Assembly (NCBI RefSeq): GCF_026626335.1 | Contig: NZ_JAPNTZ010000001.1 | Location: 248,001-312,000, forward strand | Origin: Paractinoplanes pyxinae | GTDB taxonomy: Bacteria; Actinomycetota; Actinomycetes; Mycobacteriales; Micromonosporaceae | Direction of reading: 5' to 3' | Length of the DNA: 64,000 bases | Shown here: piece by piece, positions 24,399 to 34,248 of the stretch | How the letters are laid out: each line of letters begins with the position of its first letter | How positions within the stretch are numbered: the first letter of the stretch is position 1 | Notes under the pieces: model-generated | The model's database searches: none | The model's input: the letters and a program-made list of their open reading frames with translations, nothing else | Told to the model about the DNA's origin: nothing | Position numbers and translations under genes: made by a program

Positions 24399-25829
24399 TC
24401 AGGTGGCGGCGTTCAGCAGGTCGAGGGCGGCGTGCTGGCAGGCGTGGGCGCTGGGGACGAAGGGGCCGGCCCAGTGGATGCCGTACTCGTCGAGGGCGTT
24501 GCGGTTGGTGGTGTAGGCCGAGGTGGCCTGGCGTTGCAGGTACGTCTCGTAGGCGCCGCCGGTGGCGTCGTTGAGGACGCCCAGGCCGCGGGCGTACTCG
24601 CCCTTCCAGGAGGGCTGGTCGCCGGTGCAGCTGGCGCCCTCGCCGGGCTCGCGGAGGATGCTGCCCGAGTTGAGGGCGTTGCTGGTGGTGGAGGCGTCCG
24701 CGATGCGGCGGGCCACGGTCAGCGCGTTGGCGTCGCCGGTGGCCTTGTTCAGTTGGACCAGCGCGTTCATCAGGACGCCGGAGTTGTAGGTGAGCGGGCC
24801 GCTCGTGCCGCGGCAGGTGCCGAGGTCGATGCGGTCGATCACGATGTTGGCCGAGGTGAGCATGCCGGTGCCGGCGAACCACGTCCAGCCGGTTCGGGCC
24901 CGGTCGCGGTAGACGGTGTCGCCGGCCAGGCGCTGGGCCAGCGCGGCGTTGAGCTGGATGTACAGGCTGTTGGCGATGGCCACCTTGGTGGTGCGGGCCG
25001 TGTCCCACCAGATGCCGCCGCCGCACCTGGTGTCCCAGTAGGCGTGCATGTGGTCGGCGTCGGCGCGGGCGGTGCTCAGATAGCGGCTGTCGCGGGTCAG
25101 GTCGTACGCGGCGATCCAGGCCAGGCCCCACCAGCCGGTGTCGTCCAGGTATTCGTTGCGGAACTGGCCCTGGCGGCTGGCGAGCTGCCGGTCGTACGTG
25201 TTGGCGATCGCGTACCGGTAGCTGTCCATCCCGGACACCCGGATGTTGTCGATCAGCGCGGTCAGGGCGTTGGCGCTGGTCCACCAGGCGTTGTCGTCCC
25301 ACAGGCCGGTGTCCTGGCGGTAGCGCATCATCAGCGCGGTGGCCGCGGCCCGCCCGCGGTCGGCGGCGTTCCATGTGCTGCGGGCCCACGCGGTGCAGGC
25401 GATCTCGGGCCGGTCGCCGGCCTTGCCGCACGCGCGCAGGGCGCCGACGCCCCGGTTCACCCAGTCGTCGACGTTGACCATGGTTCCCCTCGCGCCGGTT
25501 CCGCCGGCCGGCACCACCGCGCCGCCGAGCCGGCTGCCGCTCGCCCAGGTGCGGCCGCCGTCGAACGACCGGTCCAGCCACACCTCGTCGCCCGCCTGGC
25601 CGCCGTCGATCGAGCCCCACCCCATCGAGTTGGCGTCGTCGACGTGCAGCGTGAAGATGCGCCCGTAGAGCGTGCTGCGCACCGGCGTCCGGTCGCCGCC
25701 GGCCTGGCCCGCGTCCCGCCCGTCGCAGTAGCGGTTGCAGATGACGGCCGCCGAAGCGGGCGCGGCCGTCCCCACCAGAATGCCGGCCACGATCGCCCCG
25801 GCCGTCACGATCCGTCCCCAGCTCACCAT
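24399..25829 (-). CDS. Secreted glycoside hydrolase family 76 (alpha-1,6-mannanase type)
   Basis: A 476-residue protein with a Sec signal (about 1-28, ending APASA). The GH76 (alpha/alpha)6 barrel covers roughly residues 120-476, with the family's repeated helices and acidic pair region (NEYLDDTGWWGLAW) and a matching GLWDDNAWW segment. GH76 enzymes cut alpha-1,6-mannan backbones of fungal walls or actinobacterial mannans. An extra N-terminal region of about 90 residues (WLDRSFDGGRTWASGSRLG) precedes the catalytic domain and is typical of actinomycete versions. No operator was found in front of it. The 244 bp between it and the transglutaminase-like start hold nothing I can support. Confidence 0.87.
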   Translation of the reverse strand: MVSWGRIVTAGAIVAGILVGTAAPASAAVICNRYCDGRDAGQAGGDRTPVRSTLYGRIFTLHVDDANSMGWGSIDGGQAGDEVWLDRSFDGGRTWASGSRLGGAVVPAGGTGARGTMVNVDDWVNRGVGALRACGKAGDRPEIACTAWARSTWNAADRGRAAATALMMRYRQDTGLWDDNAWWTSANALTALIDNIRVSGMDSYRYAIANTYDRQLASRQGQFRNEYLDDTGWWGLAWIAAYDLTRDSRYLSTARADADHMHAYWDTRCGGGIWWDTARTTKVAIANSLYIQLNAALAQRLAGDTVYRDRARTGWTWFAGTGMLTSANIVIDRIDLGTCRGTSGPLTYNSGVLMNALVQLNKATGDANALTVARRIADASTTSNALNSGSILREPGEGASCTGDQPSWKGEYARGLGVLNDATGGAYETYLQRQATSAYTTNRNALDEYGIHWAGPFVPSAHACQHAALDLLNAAT

Positions 25830-25928
25830 GGTCAGGATTCTGCGACGCCGAAGAGTCGGTGAGCCGGTGTATCAGATTTATTTACGTCTATCTAAAAACA
25901 TTGTTAACTCGCAACGCGTGCTATAAAT

Positions 25929-25945
25929 AGACCGACGGTCGGTCT
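25929..25945. promoter_or_regulatory. Palindromic TetR operator
   Basis: AGACCGACGGTCGGTCT: two perfect 8-bp arms around a central G. It directly follows an AT-rich promoter (TTGTTA at 25901-25906, TATAAATA at 25922-25929) and ends 14 bases before the TetR start. Autorepression is the straightforward reading. Confidence 0.85.
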
Positions 25946-25959
25946 GACAAAGGAGCGGC

Positions 25960-26643
25960 ATGGCCCGTACGGTGAACGAGCGCGACCATGCGGCCCGGCG
26001 CGACGCCATCCTCACCGCGGCGTACCGGCTGATCGCGACCAAGGGCTACCAGCAGATGACCGTGCAGGACCTGCTGGACGACCTGGCCATCTCCAAGGGC
26101 GCCTTCTATCACTACTTCGACTCCAAGCCGGCGCTGCTCGACGCGTTCATCGACCGCGTGATCCGCAAGTACGAGAGTCAGCTGGCGCCGGTTGCCGGAA
26201 GCGATGAGCCACCGCTGGAGCGGCTACGACAGGCTTTCGTGGTGCTGGCCGGCGCCCGCGTCTGTGACCGGGCGTTCATGGCCGCCCTGCGGGTGCTGCA
26301 CTCCGACGACAACGCCGTCGTCATGCAACGCTCCCGGGCAGCCGGCATCGCGCGGTTCGGGCCACTGCTGGCGCCGATCCTCCGCGAGGGCGCGGCGACC
26401 GGCGTCTTCCGGGTGGAGCGGCCCGAGGCGGTGGCCGCCGCGCTGGTGACCATCGTGCAGGACCTGGTGGACGCGACCGGGCGGCTGCTGCTCGACGACG
26501 CGGACTGGCCGGCCGTCGACGCCATGGTCAGCGTCTACACCGAGATCGTCGAACGCACGCTGGGCGTGACGTCCGGGTCGATCGAGATGCTCGACCGCCG
26601 CCTGCTCGAGCAATGGGTTGAGGAGCACCGTGGACAACAGTGA
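25960..26643 (+). CDS. TetR family transcriptional regulator
   Basis: A 227-residue protein. The N-terminal helix-turn-helix (about residues 15-60) reads ILTAAYRLIATKGYQQMTVQ and ISKGAFYHYFDSKPALL, a textbook TetR pattern. The C-terminal ligand domain is helical with no recognisable ligand class. AAGGAG lies 6 bases before the ATG. A perfect 17-bp palindrome overlaps its promoter. It overlaps the monooxygenase start by 14 bases, so the two form an operon and the monooxygenase is the likely ligand-handling enzyme. Confidence 0.92.
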   Translation: MARTVNERDHAARRDAILTAAYRLIATKGYQQMTVQDLLDDLAISKGAFYHYFDSKPALLDAFIDRVIRKYESQLAPVAGSDEPPLERLRQAFVVLAGARVCDRAFMAALRVLHSDDNAVVMQRSRAAGIARFGPLLAPILREGAATGVFRVERPEAVAAALVTIVQDLVDATGRLLLDDADWPAVDAMVSVYTEIVERTLGVTSGSIEMLDRRLLEQWVEEHRGQQ

Positions 26644-28135
26644 CCCGAAGCGAACCACCGTCGTCGTGGCCGGAATGGGCCCGGTCGGGGCGATGCTGGC
26701 CGTCCTGCTCGGTAGCCGGGGGGTGCCGGTGATCGTGGTCGAGCCCCAGGACCGGCCGTACCCGAAGCCCCGGGCCGCGGTGCTCGAGATCGAGTCGATC
26801 CGCATGCTGACGGCGTTGCCCGGCCTGCCCCCGCTCGAGGAGTGGGCGACGCCGCTGGCCCGCAACGGCGTGGTCGACCGCGACCATCGGCCCCTGCTGA
26901 TGGTCGAGCAGACCGCCCGGGCGTACGGGCTGCCGCAGATCGTCCGGCTCGACCAGCCCGCGCTGGAGGCGGCCCTGCGCGCCGCCGCCGTCGCCACCGG
27001 CTGCGTCGAGGTGCTGGCCGGGCGCAGTGTGCGCGGCCTCGAGCAGAACGACGAAGAGGTGAGCGTGCTGCTCGACGACGGCACCCGCGTGACGGCCCAA
27101 TGGCTGGTGGGGTGCGACGGCACCGGCAGTGCGGTGCGTGCCGCAGCCGGGATCGGGTTCCCGGGCCGGACGTTCGCGCAGCCGTGGCTGGTGGTCGACG
27201 CCCCGGTCCGGGACGGCGCCGGCGCTGTGCCGGGGGTCGGCGGCGCCACGGACGGCGGCGCGAGCATCGCGTTCGTGCTCGACCCGGACCGCCCGGCGGT
27301 GGCCATGTCGCAACGTGACCGGTGGCGCTGGGAATGGATGCTGCTGCCGGGCGAGGATCCGCAGGCGATGGCCGCGGCCGAGCCCGTGCGGGCGTTGGTC
27401 GGCGACTGGGTGAAGCCCGGGGACGTGGACATCGAGCGGGCCACCGTCTTCACCTTCTACGCCCGGATGGCCGACCGGTGGCGGGCCGGCCGGGTGCTGC
27501 TGGCCGGGGACGCCGCCCACGCCATGCCGCCGTTCGCCGGGCTCGGGCTGGGCCTGGGGATGCGCGACGCCATCGCCCTGGCCTGGCGGCTCGCGGACGT
27601 GGTGAACGGCGTGAGCGGTCCCGACCTGCTCGACGGGTACGCATCGGAGCGCCGGCCCGACGTCGAGAGCTCCACAAAGCTGGCCCTGCGCATCGGCCGG
27701 CTGGTGCAGTCCCGCAGCCGTACGGCGATGGGGCTCAGCCGGGCCGTGCTGCGAGTCTTGGCTTCGGTGCCCGGGCTCGGAGCCCGTGCCGGCGGCAAGC
27801 CGTTGCCCGCCCGCCGGCTTCCCCGGGCCGTCGCCGGGCCGCTTCCGCAGGCGGGCCGGGTGCTGCCCAATCCGTGGATCAGCGTCCGCGGCGGGCCACG
27901 GGTGCGGCTGGACGAGGTCATCGGGTACCGGTGGGCCTACATCGGCCACGGGTGCGATCCCCGGGACGTGGCCGCCGGCATTCCGGACGGCGCGGTGCTG
28001 CTCGCGCTCGATCATCCGGACGCCGCGCCGGGCTGCCTGCCCATCGAGGACCTCGACGGTCTGCTGGCCGGGACCGGTCGGCCGGGCCGCGTCACCGTGG
28101 CGCGGCCCGACCGTTTCCTGCGCGGAGTGCTTTAA
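26630..28135 (+). CDS. FAD-dependent aromatic monooxygenase (class A)
   Basis: A 501-residue flavoprotein hydroxylase. The dinucleotide-binding GMGPVG is at residues 15-20, followed by the terminal Glu of the Rossmann beta-strand (VIVVEPQDRPYPKPRA). The FAD ribityl motif LLAGDAAHAMPPFAGLG lies near residue 290. A C-terminal thioredoxin-like extension is present, as in the PgaE/MHPCP group of polyketide hydroxylases. GTG 26630 is preferred: GAGGAG lies 4 bases upstream; the alternative TTG 26618 precedes that site. It is co-transcribed with the TetR gene, so it probably acts on the TetR ligand, perhaps a phenolic or antibiotic-like compound. Its stop overlaps the convergent aldo/keto reductase stop. 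Confidence 0.9.
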   Translation: MDNSDPKRTTVVVAGMGPVGAMLAVLLGSRGVPVIVVEPQDRPYPKPRAAVLEIESIRMLTALPGLPPLEEWATPLARNGVVDRDHRPLLMVEQTARAYGLPQIVRLDQPALEAALRAAAVATGCVEVLAGRSVRGLEQNDEEVSVLLDDGTRVTAQWLVGCDGTGSAVRAAAGIGFPGRTFAQPWLVVDAPVRDGAGAVPGVGGATDGGASIAFVLDPDRPAVAMSQRDRWRWEWMLLPGEDPQAMAAAEPVRALVGDWVKPGDVDIERATVFTFYARMADRWRAGRVLLAGDAAHAMPPFAGLGLGLGMRDAIALAWRLADVVNGVSGPDLLDGYASERRPDVESSTKLALRIGRLVQSRSRTAMGLSRAVLRVLASVPGLGARAGGKPLPARRLPRAVAGPLPQAGRVLPNPWISVRGGPRVRLDEVIGYRWAYIGHGCDPRDVAAGIPDGAVLLALDHPDAAPGCLPIEDLDGLLAGTGRPGRVTVARPDRFLRGVL

Positions 28136-29151
28136 ATGGTGCGGCTGCGCTGGTCGAGGCCGAGCGGGCCGTACGGGTAGTCGTTGGGCCGGGGGTCGCT
28201 GGCCTCGTTGAGGGCGCTCGTCTCGTCCTCGGTGAGGTGCAGGCCGGCCGCCTTCAGGTTGGCTTCCAGCTGGTCCAGGGTGCGAGCGCCCAGGATCGTG
28301 GCGGTCACGCCGGGACGGTCGGTGACCCAGGCCAGCGCCACCTCGGCCATGGAGATGCCGCGGGCCTCGGCGATCCGTTGCACGGCGTCGACCACGTCCC
28401 ACGTGCGCGCGGAGTTGCGCCGGTCGTAGGCCTCCATCCCGCGTTCCGGGTTGTCGCCGAGGCGGGTGGCGCCGGTCGGCCGCTGGTCCCGCTGGTACTT
28501 GCCGGTGAGCCAGCCGCCGCCGAGCGGGCTCCACGGCAGCAGGCCGAGGCCGGCGTCGAGCGCGGCCGGCACGATCTCGTACTCGGTTTCCCGTACGAGC
28601 AAGTTGTACTGCGGCTGCAGGCTCACCGGGCCGGCCAGCCCCAGCTCGCGGGCCAGCGCCACCGCCTTGGTCAGCTGCCAGCCGGTGAAGTTCGAGAAGC
28701 CGTAGTAGCGGATCTTGCCGGCCCGGACGAACCCGTCGAGGGTGCGCAGCGTCTCGTCGAGCGGGGTGTACGGATCCCACGAGTGAGCCTGGTAGAGATC
28801 CACAGCCTCGACGCCGAGCCGGCTCAGCGAGGCGTCGAGCGCCCGGGTCAGATGGCGGGCCGACAGCCCGGCGCCGTTGGGGTCGGACGCCATGGGGAAC
28901 CGGCCCTTGGTGGCGATCACGACGGCCTCGGTGACGTCGGCCGGGCGGGCGGACAGCCAGCGGCCGATGATGTTCTCGGACTCGCCCCGCGTGTAGACGT
29001 CGGCGGTGTCGATGAACGTGCCGCCGGCCTCGACGAACCTGTCCAGCTGGGCGTGCGACACCTTCTCGTCGGACTCGTTGCCGAAGGTCATGGTGCCCAG
29101 GCAGAGCGAGGAGACGGCGCATCCGCTGCGCCCGAGCGTGCGATATTCCAT
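28132..29151 (-). CDS. Aldo/keto reductase
   Basis: A 339-residue (alpha/beta)8-barrel oxidoreductase with the full catalytic tetrad Asp48, Tyr53 (FIDTADVYTRG), Lys82 (IATKGRF) and His123 (LYQAHSWD). The NADPH-site region near the C-terminus reads VTATILGARTLDQL. It belongs to the broad potassium-channel-beta/YghZ-like group that reduces aldehydes and ketones. ATG 29151 (MEYRTLGRSG) is chosen because homology begins there; ATG 29163 and GTG 29169 are in-frame alternatives and none has a strong Shine-Dalgarno. Confidence 0.92.
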   Translation of the reverse strand: MEYRTLGRSGCAVSSLCLGTMTFGNESDEKVSHAQLDRFVEAGGTFIDTADVYTRGESENIIGRWLSARPADVTEAVVIATKGRFPMASDPNGAGLSARHLTRALDASLSRLGVEAVDLYQAHSWDPYTPLDETLRTLDGFVRAGKIRYYGFSNFTGWQLTKAVALARELGLAGPVSLQPQYNLLVRETEYEIVPAALDAGLGLLPWSPLGGGWLTGKYQRDQRPTGATRLGDNPERGMEAYDRRNSARTWDVVDAVQRIAEARGISMAEVALAWVTDRPGVTATILGARTLDQLEANLKAAGLHLTEDETSALNEASDPRPNDYPYGPLGLDQRSRTI

Positions 29152-29195
29152 ACCCACCAGCATGCCCACGCGCCGGGTGCTGAATCATCGTCGGC

Positions 29196-29495
29196 ATGGC
29201 AGTGATGGTGGAGATCCACTTCCCGGTGACCGCTGACGACGAGTGGATCGACGACGTCGGCGACTTCCTGATCGACCTGGAGGAGGAGTTCGGCCTCGAG
29301 GAGTACGAGGACGGTGAGGAGGTCGGCGACGAGTACGTCTTCTTCCTGGCCGGCGCGCGGGAGCGGACCCTGCTGGCCGCGGCCTCGAAGGTGGCGACCC
29401 GGGAGGGGGTGCCGGCCGGCGCGTACGCCATGGTGACCGACACCGCCGCTCCCGAGGTCGGCCTGGGCCGCCGCGTGAAGCTCCCGGTTCGCTAG
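29196..29495 (+). CDS. Small acidic protein of unknown function
   Basis: A 99-residue cytoplasmic protein, strongly acidic in the middle (DLEEEFGLEEYEDGEEVGDE), with no cysteines, signal or membrane segment. I recognise no named family. Codon use is typical of the genome, and the reading frame runs between two convergent or divergent neighbours without better competitors, so it is probably real. Its last 4 bases overlap the stop of the GH6 gene. Confidence 0.65.
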   Translation: MAVMVEIHFPVTADDEWIDDVGDFLIDLEEEFGLEEYEDGEEVGDEYVFFLAGARERTLLAAASKVATREGVPAGAYAMVTDTAAPEVGLGRRVKLPVR

Positions 29496-30853
29496 GCCGT
29501 GCAGGTCAGGCCGGGTGCGCCGGCCGGACCCGAGGCGATGAAGCCGAACTCGGCCGTCGCGCCCGGTTGCAGCGAGCCGTTCCAGGCCGCGTTGCGCACG
29601 GTGGCCGTCGACCCGCTGACCGACAGGACACCGCCCCAGACCTGGTTCACCGTCTGCCCGGCGGCCAGGGTCCACGACACCGACCAGCCGCTGACCGCGC
29701 CGCCGCCGGCCTTGACCGTCACCTGGCCCTGGAAGCCGCCCTGCCACGAACTCGACGTCACGTAGGCGGCGCCACACGCGCCGGCCGGAGGATTGGTCGT
29801 CGGGGTAGTGGTCGTCGGCGGAGGCGTGGTGACCGGCGGGGTTGTGGCCGGCGGGGTCGTGGTGGGCGGGGTGGTCGTGGGCGGGTTCGAGGCGCCCGTG
29901 GCCAGGCTGGCGGCCAGGTCGGGCTGGAACGAGCCGGCCGCGTACCGGCATCCGTCCGCCTCGCCCGGCGGCTTGATCCACAGGTACGCGTCGATGCTCG
30001 CGTCGCCCGTGTCGAGCGTCGGGTAGCGCCCGATCCGCCGGTCTGTGTTGTCGTCGCCGCACCAGTCGCCGGCCGCGCCGCCGTTGCGGCTGGTGTCGAT
30101 CACCTGGCGCTTGCCGGTGATGCCCCGGCCGGACAGCGAGCTCAGGACCGTACGGCCGAAAGCAGTTTCGTTCGCCGTCGACTGGAAGTTCGAGGCGTTG
30201 GTGTAGAAGCCGTCGCCGTCGGCGATGCCCGCGTCGGCCAGGCGGCGGGCCTGTTCGGCCCCGCTGTTCCAGGCCGAGTGCCCGCCGTCCAGATACACCT
30301 TGGCCCCGGCCGCCTTGAGCGTCCGGGTCGCGGTGGCCAGCGCCTGGTTGCGGGCGGTGATCTCGCCACTGCTGAGGCAGGTCTGCAGGGCGATCGAGTC
30401 GGGCTCGAGCAGGATCAGCGTGGTCCGGCCGGCCAGTCCGCGGGCGATCCCGCTGACCCAGGTCTGGTACTGGGTCAGGTCGGGGGCCCCGCCGGCGCTG
30501 GCGCCGCCGCAGTCGCGGTTGGGGATGCCGTACACGGTCAGGGCCGGAACCTGTCCGGCCGCGGCGGCCGCGCCGACGTAGGTGGAGACCTCGGACTGCA
30601 CGGTGCTCAGATTGAAGTTCGAGAGCCAGCGGGTGGCGGGCTGACTGGCGATCCTCGAGCTGATGAGCGCCGTACGGGAATCGCCGGGGTTGGCCGCGAC
30701 CCAGCGGGCCACGGCGGTGTCGGGGTCGCGATAGAGGGTGCCGGAAAGGGTGCCGGCCGAGGCGGAACCGGCGGCCAGTCCGACGCCGGCCGCGGCACAG
30801 ACGAGGGCGGTGGCGGCGAGAGTCAGCCGCCGTGGGGAGAGGGTGGGGGACAA
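29492..30853 (-). CDS. Secreted cellulase: GH6 catalytic domain plus CBM2
   Basis: A 453-residue protein. A signal peptide (about 1-32, RRLTLAATALVCAAAG) precedes the GH6 domain (about 35-320), with VYGIPNRDCGGASAGG, the acid in LLEPDSIAL and WIKPPGEADG. A Thr/Pro linker follows, then a C-terminal CBM2 (WQGGFQGQVTVKAGGGAVSGW, NQVWGGVLS, PGATAEFGF). GH6 enzymes are inverting endoglucanases or cellobiohydrolases; the type cannot be decided here. TTG 30853 is chosen because GGAAGGA is 6 bases upstream and the signal peptide starts there; an upstream GTG would place the operator inside the gene. A perfect CebR-type operator lies 31-44 bp upstream. Confidence 0.88.
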   Translation of the reverse strand: MSPTLSPRRLTLAATALVCAAAGVGLAAGSASAGTLSGTLYRDPDTAVARWVAANPGDSRTALISSRIASQPATRWLSNFNLSTVQSEVSTYVGAAAAAGQVPALTVYGIPNRDCGGASAGGAPDLTQYQTWVSGIARGLAGRTTLILLEPDSIALQTCLSSGEITARNQALATATRTLKAAGAKVYLDGGHSAWNSGAEQARRLADAGIADGDGFYTNASNFQSTANETAFGRTVLSSLSGRGITGKRQVIDTSRNGGAAGDWCGDDNTDRRIGRYPTLDTGDASIDAYLWIKPPGEADGCRYAAGSFQPDLAASLATGASNPPTTTPPTTTPPATTPPVTTPPPTTTTPTTNPPAGACGAAYVTSSSWQGGFQGQVTVKAGGGAVSGWSVSWTLAAGQTVNQVWGGVLSVSGSTATVRNAAWNGSLQPGATAEFGFIASGPAGAPGLTCTA

Positions 30854-30883
30854 GATGCTTCCTTCCGAAGGGGACGTCCGGTC

Positions 30884-30897
30884 TGGGAGCGCTCCCA
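30884..30897. promoter_or_regulatory. CebR-type operator of the GH6 cellulase
   Basis: TGGGAGCGCTCCCA matches the actinobacterial CebR consensus exactly, 31 bp upstream of the predicted TTG start. Cellobiose-responsive repression of the cellulase gene is expected by homology with Streptomyces and Thermobifida systems. Confidence 0.88.
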
Positions 30898-30914
30898 ACG
30901 GTAACCCCGCGGGT

Positions 30915-30941
30915 GGGGGCTGGCAACCGTCGCCAGCCCCC
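30915..30941 (-). terminator. Hairpin after the fasciclin gene
   Basis: A perfect 10-bp stem GGGGGCTGGC/GCCAGCCCCC with a 7-base loop, 7 bases beyond the fasciclin stop codon. It separates fasciclin transcription from the cellulase promoter. Confidence 0.75.
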
Positions 30942-30947
30942 GGGGGA

Positions 30948-31583
30948 TCAGGGAAGGTCGATCGGACGCAGCACCCGGTCGATGCCGTGCGCGATCTGCT
31001 TGTTGCCCTTGTTGATGTCGAAGCGGATGACGTGCGGGTTGCGGTCGCTGCGGTCGGCGTCGATCAGCGCGACCCGCTTGTGCCACCGCCCGTACACGTC
31101 GACCTTGATCTTCGAACCGGCCGCCGTCGTCAGCTTGGCGTTGTCCGACTTCAGCGCGGCCTTGCGGGTGATCGTGGCGCCCGGGACGACGTGGTACAGC
31201 AGCACCGACTCGACGGTGTTGATGCCGAGCCCGGCCACCGCGGTGAACGCCGCCTTCTCGCCCGGCAGCCGCTTGGTGTGCTGGATGTCGGCCACCAGCC
31301 GGCGGAACGCGAGGTCGTTGGGCAGGAAGGCGGTCAGCGCGACCTTGCCGTCGGCCAGCACGGCGACCTTGCTGGCCGGCTTGGCCTTGAGCACGGCCTG
31401 CACGGCGGCGGTCAGGATGTCGTAGTCGTACCCGTTGCGGTCGAAGCCGCTCTTGTCGGCGGTCAGCACCGCGGCCAGCGACCTCGTCTTCAGCGTCTTG
31501 GTGTGGGCGGAGGCCGGCGCGGCGGTGAGGGCCGAGGCGGCGACGGCCGCGGTGGCCACGGCGGCGATCCGGGTGAACCTCAT
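30948..31583 (-). CDS. Secreted fasciclin (FAS1) domain protein
   Basis: A 211-residue protein. A signal peptide (about 1-27, ending APASA) is followed by one FAS1 domain with the H1 and H2 elements TAFLPNDLAFRRL and ESVLLYHVVPGATITRKAAL, ending in AHGIDRVLRPI. FAS1 domains mediate adhesion or bind surface glycans. AAAGGACG provides a ribosome site 8-9 bases before the ATG. A terminator hairpin follows. It is surrounded by plant-polymer enzymes, but no direct functional link is visible. Confidence 0.9.
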   Translation of the reverse strand: MRFTRIAAVATAAVAASALTAAPASAHTKTLKTRSLAAVLTADKSGFDRNGYDYDILTAAVQAVLKAKPASKVAVLADGKVALTAFLPNDLAFRRLVADIQHTKRLPGEKAAFTAVAGLGINTVESVLLYHVVPGATITRKAALKSDNAKLTTAAGSKIKVDVYGRWHKRVALIDADRSDRNPHVIRFDINKGNKQIAHGIDRVLRPIDLP

Positions 31584-31717
31584 CTTCGGGCGTCCTTTCG
31601 GATGTCGGGCGGTGGCATCGGCGCCACCAACCCGTACTTCGTCGGGACCACCCGCCTTGGATGCACGCGGCGCGCGTAAGCACTCAAGAGTGAGCCGGGA
31701 CGGCCGATGGGAGCTTC

Positions 31718-32923
31718 GTGCAAATTTCCACGGCGCCGGAGGTGGTCGCGGCGCCCGCCGCCGGCCCGGACGATCCGCAGATCGACCGGCTGCTGGAGCT
31801 GGCCCGCACGTACCTGGGCATGGAAGTGGCCTGGATCAGCCGGTTCACCGGCGATCAGCAGGTCATCACGGCCGCGACCGGCCTGCTGGCCGGCATGAAC
31901 GTGACGGTGGGCGGCGGAACCCCCCTCTCCGCCTCGTTCTGCGCGCGGGTCGTGGCCGGGGCGCTGCCGGCCGTCATCACCGACGCGCGCCGGCACCCGG
32001 TCACCCGCGATCTCTCGGTCACCCAGGACATGAACATCGGCTCGTACGTGGGAGCGCCCTGGCGTGACGCCGACGGCAACATCGCCGGCATGCTGTGCTG
32101 CCTGAGCCGCAGCGCCGACCCCGACCTCGACGTCCAGGCCGCCCGCTACATGAGCCTGCTGGCCGACCTCGTCGGCGACCACCTCGGCAGCGACGCCGCC
32201 CGGGCCGGTCAGGAAAGCCGTCAGGTCGAGGCCGTCGTCCGCGACGTCCTGCGTACGCATGCCGTCCGCGCCGTGGTGCAGCCGGTGGTCCGCCTGGCCG
32301 ACGGCGTCACGGTCGCCTTCGAGGCACTGTCCCGCTTCGAGCCGGCCACCTTCGCCAGCCCCGACCGAGCTTTCGCGGCAGCCGCCGTGTGCGGGCTCGG
32401 CATCGACCTGGAACTGCTCGCCCTCGAGCGCGCCCTGCGCCTGCGGGACCAGCTGCCGGCCGACATGTGGCTGGGCGTCAACCTGTCGCCCGAAGCGGTC
32501 AGCACCTCGGCCGCGCGTGATCTGCTGCTGCCGTACGCCGACCGGCGGATCGGCGTCGAGCTGACCGAGCACACCCCGGTCGGCGACTACGACGAGCTCA
32601 ACGCCTACCTGCGGCCGCTGCGGGACGCGGGCATCCAGTTGGTCGTGGACGACGCGGGCGCCGGGTTCGCCAGCCTCAACCACATCCTGCAGCTGCGCCC
32701 GGACACCATCAAGCTCGACATCTCGCTGGTCCGCGGGGTCGACCAGGACCCGGTGCGCCGCGCCCTGGCCCGGTCGCTGGCCGGCTTCGCCAAGGAGGTC
32801 GGCGCCGCCCTGCTGGCCGAGGGCGTCGAGACCGCCCCCGAGCGGGACGCGCTGCTGGAGATGGGCGTCTTCTACGGTCAGGGCTACCTGTGGGGAAAGC
32901 CGCAGGCCCCGGCGCCTCTGTGA
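31718..32923 (+). CDS. GAF-EAL cyclic-di-GMP phosphodiesterase
   Basis: A 401-residue cytoplasmic protein. A GAF sensor domain (about residues 20-160) precedes a complete EAL domain (about 180-395). Visible active-site residues include Glu202 of FEALSRF, Asn of NLSPEAV, Glu of ELTEH, the Asp pair of DDAGAGFASL, Lys of IKLD, Glu of AEGVET and Gln of GQGYLWGKP. Catalytic activity is therefore predicted. No GGDEF domain is present. GTG 31718 has GGGAG 4 bases upstream. It is convergent with the xylanase gene. What the GAF domain senses is unknown. Confidence 0.9.
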   Translation: MQISTAPEVVAAPAAGPDDPQIDRLLELARTYLGMEVAWISRFTGDQQVITAATGLLAGMNVTVGGGTPLSASFCARVVAGALPAVITDARRHPVTRDLSVTQDMNIGSYVGAPWRDADGNIAGMLCCLSRSADPDLDVQAARYMSLLADLVGDHLGSDAARAGQESRQVEAVVRDVLRTHAVRAVVQPVVRLADGVTVAFEALSRFEPATFASPDRAFAAAAVCGLGIDLELLALERALRLRDQLPADMWLGVNLSPEAVSTSAARDLLLPYADRRIGVELTEHTPVGDYDELNAYLRPLRDAGIQLVVDDAGAGFASLNHILQLRPDTIKLDISLVRGVDQDPVRRALARSLAGFAKEVGAALLAEGVETAPERDALLEMGVFYGQGYLWGKPQAPAPL

Positions 32924-32947
32924 GGGCCGGGACCTGCCGGTCGATCG

Positions 32948-34072
<1,125 letters not shown>

Positions 34073-34115
34073 TCATTGCGAGATGGTGGCCCCGCCGACG
34101 TGAGCTTGTCAACAA

Positions 34116-34137
34116 CTTACGGAAACCTTGCGGAAAT
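34116..34137. promoter_or_regulatory. Direct repeat CTTACGGAAA / CTTGCGGAAA upstream of xylanase
   Basis: Two 10-bp copies, 12 bp apart (34116-34125 and 34128-34137), about 150 bp before the xylanase start in a comparatively AT-rich patch. Each has a GGAAA core related to the palindrome at 34236. An operator role is inferred. Confidence 0.4.
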
Positions 34138-34235
34138 ATCGAACTCTCCGTCGGGGCGTTGACCGGCTCCGCAGGCGCAGGCCACGATCTTGGCGCGCCG
34201 CAAACTTTTGACCGCCGAAGCGAGAAGATCGGAGG

Positions 34236-34248
34236 ACTTTCCGAAAGT
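34236..34248. promoter_or_regulatory. Palindrome ACTTTCCGAAAGT upstream of xylanase
   Basis: Perfect 6-bp arms around a central C, touching the stop codon of the gene at 34248-34967 and about 270 bp upstream of the xylanase ATG. From memory, TTTC/GAAA palindromes occur before actinomycete xylanase genes, so it may be a xylan-responsive site. Confidence 0.4.
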
